NCBI GenBank assembly: GCA_021604825.1
Contig: BQJS01000032.1
Span: 1 to 30,032 of the forward strand
Direction of reading: 5' to 3'
DNA length: 30,032 nt
Source: Phycisphaerae bacterium
GTDB lineage: Bacteria > Planctomycetota > Phycisphaerae > UBA1845
Positions 25,196-30,032 of the stretch are shown here, piece by piece. Positions within the stretch are counted from its first letter, which is position 1. Every line of letters begins with the position of its first letter. The notes below the pieces were generated by a model that did not search any database, was not told the origin of the DNA, and saw only the letters and a program-made list of their open reading frames with translations. The translations under genes and the position numbers were made by a program.

Positions 25196-27015
25196 GATGG
25201 ATCCGCGAAAAGGAGTTGACGGGCTTTGGTCATGCCGATCAAGGCGTGTTGGCAATTGTCGAGGCGGATGCGCCAATCCATCGGCGATGTGCGAACGCCA
25301 TTGACGGTATCGGGAAGGCTCCGGACGAAGAAGCATTCCTCCTTACGGATTTGCAACTGCATCACAAACCGGACAGCCAACCGACAGGCGTTGCGATAAC
25401 GTTCGAAGCGCTGCGAGTCGCCGGTTTCTTTCGCAAGCTGGGCGGCTTCCACCAATCCGCTCAGCATCGCCGCCGTCGCTGCGTTGGCCGGCAAGATGCC
25501 CGGAGCAGCGATGGCCCCAACCAACATCTTCGCGTCGCGGTTGGTCGAGGTGATCTGATGGTCACAGACCTGGTCGGCCATCCTGAATGCGAAATCGCGG
25601 TACTTGCCTTGTTTGGTCAATCGCGCCATCTGCGAATAAGCCTGCATGTGCCAAGGGATCATTGCCGGTGATCCGACGCGTTCATAACGATCTTGATAAA
25701 CGGGAAACGCGCGATCGATCGCGTCGAGCAGTTTTTGCGACGGATTCAATTCGTAACACCGCACGAGGGCGAGGACGGCTTGTCCGGGTGCGACGTCTTC
25801 GCCTTCAAGCTTGCGATTGGGCGGAAACGTTGTCACAAAGCGGCCGGTTGGTTTTTGCAACCACATGATCGCATTGGCGAGTTGCTCGCGAATGTCCTGC
25901 GTCAACTTCGGATTCGGCGAGTCGGCCAATGCCAGGCAAAATTGCGCGGTTGCCCCGAGTTGATTCTTCATATCAGGCGTCTGCAAGAACGCGGCATTCT
26001 CAACGCCGGGCAATTTGATCATAAGACTGCGCCGCGCCCGAACGCTGCGTTGCAAGGCGGCTTCGATGGTTGGTGAATGGGTGGCATTGGCATGAACAGC
26101 CAGCGCCCAAACAGCGCCCGATTGGGCAATTTCATCTTCGTCGGCTACATAGGAGTCGGCGGCCGGGTCGTATCGAAACGCAAACGTACCGTCGGGTCGC
26201 TGGCGATAGGTCAAATAGTCGCCGACACGATCGATCGAAGTATTCAGCCCCGCGTCCGTCACACGATTAAGCGGAACATAAATCATCCCGCGCTGCAAAG
26301 TGTGGATCTCGCCACCGATCTCGCTCTCCCACCAATGCAGCGTGCGGAACTTGGAGAGCTTCGCAGACACCAGCGACCGCGAATCGAGTGTGATTTCTTT
26401 GCCGAGCGTCTTGATCGCCTGCCGAACACTGACCCCTCGGGAGAGCAACTCTGATGGTGTACACCATCGCCGCTCACCGTCGAGAAAAAGGCCAATGCCA
26501 TCCAGCCCGGGATCGATGAAACTCTCGACCGCACCGGGCGTCATCCACCCGCCCTTGTTGGAATGAAACGATTTGGTTCGCCCCAAGACCTGAGCGTCAA
26601 TCAATACGTCATCCAGCATGAATGAGGCACCTTCGATACTGCTGCGGGCACTGCTCAGCGCAACCAATGCCGCTTCTTGTGCGGCTTCGACGATTGGCTT
26701 CAGCAGCGAAACTCCGATGCCTCGGGCGTATCCATCGATGCGCAGGATCACGACCATTTGGCTTTTCGTATCGACCAGCGCGGGTGGAACATACTCCGGT
26801 CGATAGGGCGGGGCGTTCGCGATTTTGGCTTCGAGGGTACGACGGATAAGTTGGGTAAGGAATCGTTGCTCGTTGGGGCCGACGTCGAGCGGATCATATT
26901 CGGCTTCCATGCTCGACATCGAGGGCGGATCAGCCGATAACATGACCGGGTGCGCGACGTGGCATATGATGGCGATGACCAAAAGCAGTTTCATGGCGGC
27001 GGCAAGAAGATTCAT
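25192..27015 (-). CDS. Secreted protein with AMMECR1-like N-terminal region and helical-barrel C-terminal region
   Basis: 607 residues. Signal peptide at 1-28 (ending PVMLSA). Residues about 40-230 resemble a diverged AMMECR1 domain: a VILRIDGYARGIGVSLL strand, EAAQEAALVAL helix, then MLDDVLIDAQVL. Residues about 270-600 have paired helices with recurrent Trp/Ala and Gly patterns (QSGAVWALAVHAN, QLGATAQFCLALADS, DVAPGQAVLALVRCYEL, MIPWHMQAYSQMARL), as in alpha/alpha-toroid enzymes and terpenoid-cyclase-like folds. A carbohydrate or polymer substrate is conceivable, but no catalytic residues can be named. It is coupled to the glycosyltransferase gene. The start is uncertain: ATG 27015 would be almost leaderless from the predicted promoter, and ATG 26994 is an alternative. 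Confidence 0.7.
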   Translation of the reverse strand: MNLLAAAMKLLLVIAIICHVAHPVMLSADPPSMSSMEAEYDPLDVGPNEQRFLTQLIRRTLEAKIANAPPYRPEYVPPALVDTKSQMVVILRIDGYARGIGVSLLKPIVEAAQEAALVALSSARSSIEGASFMLDDVLIDAQVLGRTKSFHSNKGGWMTPGAVESFIDPGLDGIGLFLDGERRWCTPSELLSRGVSVRQAIKTLGKEITLDSRSLVSAKLSKFRTLHWWESEIGGEIHTLQRGMIYVPLNRVTDAGLNTSIDRVGDYLTYRQRPDGTFAFRYDPAADSYVADEDEIAQSGAVWALAVHANATHSPTIEAALQRSVRARRSLMIKLPGVENAAFLQTPDMKNQLGATAQFCLALADSPNPKLTQDIREQLANAIMWLQKPTGRFVTTFPPNRKLEGEDVAPGQAVLALVRCYELNPSQKLLDAIDRAFPVYQDRYERVGSPAMIPWHMQAYSQMARLTKQGKYRDFAFRMADQVCDHQITSTNRDAKMLVGAIAAPGILPANAATAAMLSGLVEAAQLAKETGDSQRFERYRNACRLAVRFVMQLQIRKEECFFVRSLPDTVNGVRTSPMDWRIRLDNCQHALIGMTKARQLLFADPS

Positions 27016-27022
27016 GACCGCG

Positions 27023-27051
27023 AGTATAATCCGCGCAACGGCACGTCACAA
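27023..27051. promoter_or_regulatory. Overlapping divergent promoters
   Basis: The 8-base AGTATAAT (27023-27030) reads TATAAT on the plus strand (27025-27030), ahead of the cyclase gene. It reads TATACT on the minus strand (27023-27028), ahead of the secreted-protein gene. On the minus strand TTGTGA (27046-27051) is 17 bases away and completes a promoter; the plus strand lacks a good -35. Simultaneous use of both would be mutually exclusive. Confidence 0.45.
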
Positions 27052-27074
27052 TATCAACCGCGAGACCAACCCCA

Positions 27075-27968
27075 ATGTGCGAATCGGAACGTAACCACGC
27101 CAAGGCAATCGTCGAGTCAGCCGGCGTGGTGGCCAAACAAGTCAAAGCCAAAGCCGTCATCGCACGCTTCGATGCCGTTCACGACATCGCCCGCTTGTTG
27201 GAAATCATCCCCAAACAAATACGGGTGATTGTTTTTGGTGCAGAGGATCAGGCAGAGAAACTCGAAGACAATCGCATCATTCATTTGGATGTACCGAGTT
27301 TTCAATTGACGCGGATGGACCAAATCAAGATGGCCACCGTCCTGGCGCTCAGTCAACGGGTGCTTGATGCGGGCGATACGTTTGTGGCACTGACGGGCGT
27401 CGCTGGAAAACTGATCGATACCCTCGTGGTGATGGAAGTCGGCAAAGAGTACGAACTCTTCGATTCAGTCGGTCAGCCGAAGCTGACGGAGCACGTGCGG
27501 CGGGTTGTGTTTCAGCGCGTGCTGACGATGGCGTTGGAGTTGGCCAACGAAGGGCGCGAAGGCAAGCCGACCGGTGCATTGTTCGTCATCGGCAACATGC
27601 GCGAGCTTCAAAAGTACAGCGAGCAGAACATCATCAACCCGTTTCGCGGTTACGCCGAAAAGGATCGCAACATCCTCGACGACCGTATGCGAAACACGGT
27701 CAAAGAATTCGCCGCAATTGACGGCGCGTTTCTCATCAAAGGAAACGGCGTCATCGTGTCGGCTGGCACAACCCTTCGCCCTGATACGAGCGGTGTTGAA
27801 TTGCCGCAAGGCCTCGGCGCCCGACACGGGTCAGCTGCCGCTATCAGCGCATCGACCAAGAGTATCGCCATTACTGTGTCCGAATCGACCGGAACAGTAC
27901 GCTTGTGGCGTCTCGGCAAAATGGTGATCGAGATCGAAAAAGCCCCACGAGCCCCAACTCCGACATAG
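27075..27968 (+). CDS. Diadenylate cyclase (DisA_N/DAC domain, DacZ-like)
   Basis: 297 residues. The C-terminal DAC domain (about 130-290) has the catalytic DGA (216-218), followed by FLIKGNGVIVSAGTTLRP and GARHGSAAAIS (248-258); both sites needed to join two ATP into c-di-AMP are present. The N-terminal 125 residues are an alpha/beta domain with the order seen in DacZ-type cyclases (VVAKQVKAKAVIARFD, RVIVFGAED, LTRMDQIKMATVLALSQ) rather than the membrane helices of CdaA or the DNA-binding tail of DisA. The start ATG 27075 lacks a clear Shine-Dalgarno; 59 bases separate it from a divergent gene. c-di-AMP commonly controls potassium and osmotic balance; no target is encoded nearby. Confidence 0.88.
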   Translation: MCESERNHAKAIVESAGVVAKQVKAKAVIARFDAVHDIARLLEIIPKQIRVIVFGAEDQAEKLEDNRIIHLDVPSFQLTRMDQIKMATVLALSQRVLDAGDTFVALTGVAGKLIDTLVVMEVGKEYELFDSVGQPKLTEHVRRVVFQRVLTMALELANEGREGKPTGALFVIGNMRELQKYSEQNIINPFRGYAEKDRNILDDRMRNTVKEFAAIDGAFLIKGNGVIVSAGTTLRPDTSGVELPQGLGARHGSAAAISASTKSIAITVSESTGTVRLWRLGKMVIEIEKAPRAPTPT

Positions 27969-28017
27969 AACGTCGTATCCTTCGAGCTGGTCGTGATGTG
28001 GCGGAGACGTTCGCCGT

Positions 28018-28092
28018 TGTGCCACTGCTCTGTGAGCAGTGCTGGGCCGTTGGCGAGGATCTTAAAATCACTGCTCACAGAGCAGTGGCACA
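28018..28092. repeat. Repeat family B: head-to-head pair of palindromic units
   Basis: Two perfect 24-base arms (28018-28041 and 28069-28092) face each other across a 27-base loop. Each arm contains its own hairpin, CACTGCTC-TGT-GAGCAGTG. The element lies between the convergent cyclase and PHP genes, overlapping the last six codons of the PHP gene, including its stop. It looks like a REP/BIME-type element and may act as a bidirectional terminator. I did not see another copy in the window. Confidence 0.8.
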
Positions 28093-28899
28093 GATTCTAC
28101 CGCCCTTATAGCAGGCCAAGTGCGTTAAGCCCGCGTCTCTCATCAATCCAAGTGCATGTTCCGAACCCGCACCGATGTCCTCCGCTCGATGGGCGTCAGA
28201 CCCAAACGACATCATCGTCCCACCCAATTCCGCGTATCGCTGCACAACTTCGATCCCCGGCATCGACGACGAAAGGCCCTGCCGAAGTGTCGATGTATTG
28301 ATCTCTGGAACAATGCCTGCATCAAGACAGTTGCGCAGAATCTCATCGATCAACGCGGGCTCGTTCAATCGTCCATCGAACCCGAAAAATCGAAGTGCAG
28401 AACGCTTTGCATAATCGAGATGACCAAGCACGTGAAACGGTTGATATCCGTCGCGCTTCATGCGGACAAGGTGGCCGGTGCAGTCGCGCACCGCTTCAAG
28501 ATAGAATCGCAAGTACTCGTCGCAGGTCATTCCCTTGAACTGGCTTTGCAGATGCACAGCTTTGCCGTCCGCCCAGTGTACACTTAGAAGCACAACGTCA
28601 AACGAGTGCGCATTTAGAAAATCAAGAATGAAATCCATCCGCTCGGGTTGATAGCAGACTTCGATTCCTTTCCCGACAAAAATTCGATTACCAAATTGCT
28701 CCCGAAGTTCATGTAACTCGCGTTCGATTTTTGCATCGTCGTAAACGCAACCGTCCCATTCCGAAGGGTGAGTGTCGAAATGCTCCGTAAACGTCAGACC
28801 CGCCAAGCCAACATCAATCGCATGTCGAACGTTGTCAGCCGGTGGCGTCTTGCAATCGAACGAGTTCCAAGAGTGCAAGTGCTGGTCGAAGATTTGCAT
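28075..28899 (-). CDS. PHP-domain phosphoesterase (histidinol-phosphatase type)
   Basis: 274 residues from ATG 28899, with GGAAGAG about 6 bases upstream. Longer starts (to 29034) would translate through repeat copy 2 and are rejected. PHP motifs occur in order: DQHLHSWNSFD (His7, His9), FTEHFD (His40), GKGIEV (Glu80), SVHW (His108), VLGHLDYAKR (His160) and FGSDAHRAED (Asp235, His237), together a trinuclear metal site. Members hydrolyse phosphate esters such as histidinol phosphate; with no his genes nearby, the substrate is open. The last residues CATAL and the stop are encoded by repeat family B. The gene is convergent with the cyclase gene. Confidence 0.88.
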   Translation of the reverse strand: MQIFDQHLHSWNSFDCKTPPADNVRHAIDVGLAGLTFTEHFDTHPSEWDGCVYDDAKIERELHELREQFGNRIFVGKGIEVCYQPERMDFILDFLNAHSFDVVLLSVHWADGKAVHLQSQFKGMTCDEYLRFYLEAVRDCTGHLVRMKRDGYQPFHVLGHLDYAKRSALRFFGFDGRLNEPALIDEILRNCLDAGIVPEINTSTLRQGLSSSMPGIEVVQRYAELGGTMMSFGSDAHRAEDIGAGSEHALGLMRDAGLTHLACYKGGRICATAL

Positions 28900-28918
28900 C
28901 GTTCTCTTCCACATCGTG

Positions 28919-28945
28919 GGTGCCCCGCCCTTCAGGGTGGGGGAC
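28919..28945 (+). repeat. Palindromic intergenic repeat family A, copy 2
   Basis: Identical over 27 bases to copy 1, in the same orientation. It sits only 19 bases before the PHP start codon, so it would be transcribed in that gene's leader and could form a hairpin just upstream of the Shine-Dalgarno. Confidence 0.85.
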
Positions 28946-29138
28946 TCAAAAGTCATCGACGCATCATACGCAACGGACGTTGTATCACCTCGCGCGAAAT
29001 GATATTCGAATCGTTCGTCGAATGATCCGCGCATGAGGGTCTATGAAGGCGCAATGATTGAGCTGGTCTGGAAATGATGTGCGCTGGGCACTTGGCGATT
29101 TAATTGGCTTGGGGGTTCGTCAGTTTGGAGATTCGTCA

Positions 29139-29165
29139 GTCCCCCACCCTGAAGGGCGGGGCACC
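29139..29165 (-). repeat. Palindromic intergenic repeat family A, copy 3
   Basis: Identical over 27 bases to copies 1 and 2 but inverted. It starts 6 bases after the HU gene stop and in that gene's orientation, so it may end or protect the HU transcript. Confidence 0.85.
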
Positions 29166-29171
29166 CGTCGG

Positions 29172-29531
29172 CTAGGCTTCGCGCGATTGATTGGGAACTT
29201 GCGTTTGTGGGGCGACTGCATCGAGGACGTCTGGCGGTGGCGATCCGTCTCCGACCAGTCGTTCTTTCATCAGCCGGCCAATCTTGAACTTGACCGTGCG
29301 CTTAGCGGCCACATCCACCGGTTCGAGCGTCTTGGGGTTCTGGGCCCGTCGAGCCGCTCGGATCTTGCATTCAAACACACCGAAGTCTCTGAATTCCAAG
29401 CGGTTACCGTTCCCCAACTCATCGATGATGTTGTCGAGGAATCCCTGTACGATCCGCTTAACGAGTACCCGCTTCGCGCCGGTTTCCTCTGCAATTCGAT
29501 CGATCAGCTCTTTTTTGGTTACCGTGGACAT
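29172..29531 (-). CDS. HU/IHF-family DNA-binding protein
   Basis: 119 residues from ATG 29531 (TTGGAG 7 bases upstream; an ATG 12 bases earlier overlaps that site). The fold is complete: MSTVTKKELIDRIAEETG, the dimerisation helices KRIVQGFLDNIIDEL, the strand NRLEFRDFGVFE, then the DNA-binding arm RAARRAQNPKTLEPVDV and KRTVKFKIGRLMKERL. The NP motif that intercalates into DNA is present. A 28-residue Pro-rich tail (DGSPPPDVLDAVAPQ) beyond the usual 90-residue family length is an extension. It would bend and compact DNA. Monocistronic, followed at once by repeat copy 3. Confidence 0.93.
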   Translation of the reverse strand: MSTVTKKELIDRIAEETGAKRVLVKRIVQGFLDNIIDELGNGNRLEFRDFGVFECKIRAARRAQNPKTLEPVDVAAKRTVKFKIGRLMKERLVGDGSPPPDVLDAVAPQTQVPNQSREA

Positions 29532-29854
29532 CGATTGCTCCAACTTCCGGCTGCGACTTTGCAGAGGTCCTAGCCCAATTCAGGGACACCCACACGAGCC
29601 GATACGTCACCCATTTTGGTCAGACGCGACCGGAAAAATCAAACGCACAAAATCTATCAGGAATCGCCTTGTGAATTCGCGCAAGTCATACTACGACAAT
29701 GTGGTTACGGCATCAAGCAGATTTCACAGGGGCCCCGATTCGAGGTGGCAAACCGGGCGTTTTGAGGCTGATTCGGGCCTCTTGAATCGCGGTTTTTCAT
29801 GACTGGTAGAGGGGCGGTGGGGCTGGCAATACTCGGAAATCAGACCCGGATCGG
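29532..29854. other. Intergenic region upstream of HU
   Basis: No gene or RNA is recognised. A short GAGGC/GCCTC stem near 29764-29781 and a GGGGCCCC palindrome near 29730-29737 are the only symmetric features. The HU promoter should lie here, but I could not place it. Confidence 0.35.
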
Positions 29855-30032
29855 CTAACGGACGGCTGACCCTTCGCGAATAAGCCGGAATCGCCGGATC
29901 GGAAAGCGGTAATTTCGGAAGTTGTATCCCTGAATATCGTAGATTCGCTCCTGATATCGCAGTTTTTCAGGGTTCGCATAGTAGCCGTCAGTGCTGGGCC
30001 AATCGCTTCGGACGTTGCCCAAATCGGCGAAT
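29855..30032 (-). CDS. C-terminal fragment of an unrecognised protein (5' end outside window)
   Basis: The minus strand from 30031 is open for 58 codons and ends at TAG (29857-29855). The product reads DLGNVRSDWPSTDGYYANP, then RYQERIYDIQGYNFRNYRF and ends REGSAVR. Its dense Tyr/Arg/Asn content without low-complexity runs looks like real protein rather than a chance frame. I do not recognise a family. The start is beyond the right edge. Confidence 0.5.
   Translation of the reverse strand, partial: FADLGNVRSDWPSTDGYYANPEKLRYQERIYDIQGYNFRNYRFPIRRFRLIREGSAVR

Noticed and set aside
28900..29034. 45-codon upstream extension of the PHP gene
   Set aside because: It would translate through repeat copy 2 (SPTLKGGAPT), and the ATG at 28899 has the better Shine-Dalgarno and begins directly at the PHP motif.
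29116..29140. Two nearby copies of TTCGTCAGT
   Set aside because: They are short, only two units, and directly abut repeat copy 3; there is no array or target-site pattern.

Overview
The window looks like chromosomal DNA of a member of the Planctomycetota, possibly of the Phycisphaerae type. The sequence-level reasons are a PEP-CTERM sorting signal, an ECF-like sigma factor overlapping a Ser/Thr kinase with many TPRs, a BlaI/M56 pair whose receptor carries carboxypeptidase-regulatory-like repeats instead of a penicillin sensor, a dockerin-like pair of Ca-binding loops on a secreted protein, and an FG-GAP/VCBS protein. The phylum is an inference from gene families. There is no rRNA, integrase, intact transposase or CRISPR array, so most of the window reads as ordinary chromosome with some local damage and small repeat elements.

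Layout. 1-2184 (minus, runs off the left edge): a long secreted ORF in which a complete PEP-CTERM signal sits in the middle, followed in frame by a second signal-peptide-like stretch and a CUB domain. 2425-5911 (plus): ECF sigma factor translationally coupled to a membrane Ser/Thr kinase-TPR protein. 6203-10160: BlaI-type repressor and M56 protease receptor, with a dyad operator at the promoter. 10250-11476: three small genes (Cys-rich DUF1858-like, GIY-YIG, DUF2871-like). 11878-14841: arsenic cluster arsR-arsD-arsA, followed by a chimeric remnant of an arsenate reductase; no As(III) permease is visible. 14934-18985 (minus): secreted dockerin/FGE-like protein, tRNA-Pro(CGG), FG-GAP protein. 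19223-23071 (plus): secreted trypsin-like protease, secreted DUF3352-like protein, YhhQ-type queuosine precursor transporter. 23144-27015 (minus): two coupled genes, a secreted helical-barrel-like protein and a GT-C membrane glycosyltransferase. 27075-27968 (plus): DacZ-like diadenylate cyclase. 28075-28899 (minus): PHP phosphoesterase. 29172-29531 (minus): HU/IHF protein. 29855-30032 (minus): C-terminal piece of an unrecognised protein.

Functional themes are envelope signalling (sigma/kinase, BlaI/M56), arsenite handling, secreted calcium-binding or adhesive proteins, and nucleotide signalling (c-di-AMP). Two small palindromic repeat families decorate intergenic sites between 23.1 and 29.2 kb; one member supplies the stop codon of the PHP gene. 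The observations most worth checking are the internal PEP-CTERM fusion, the arsenate reductase chimera beside a pumpless ars cluster, and the repeat families.
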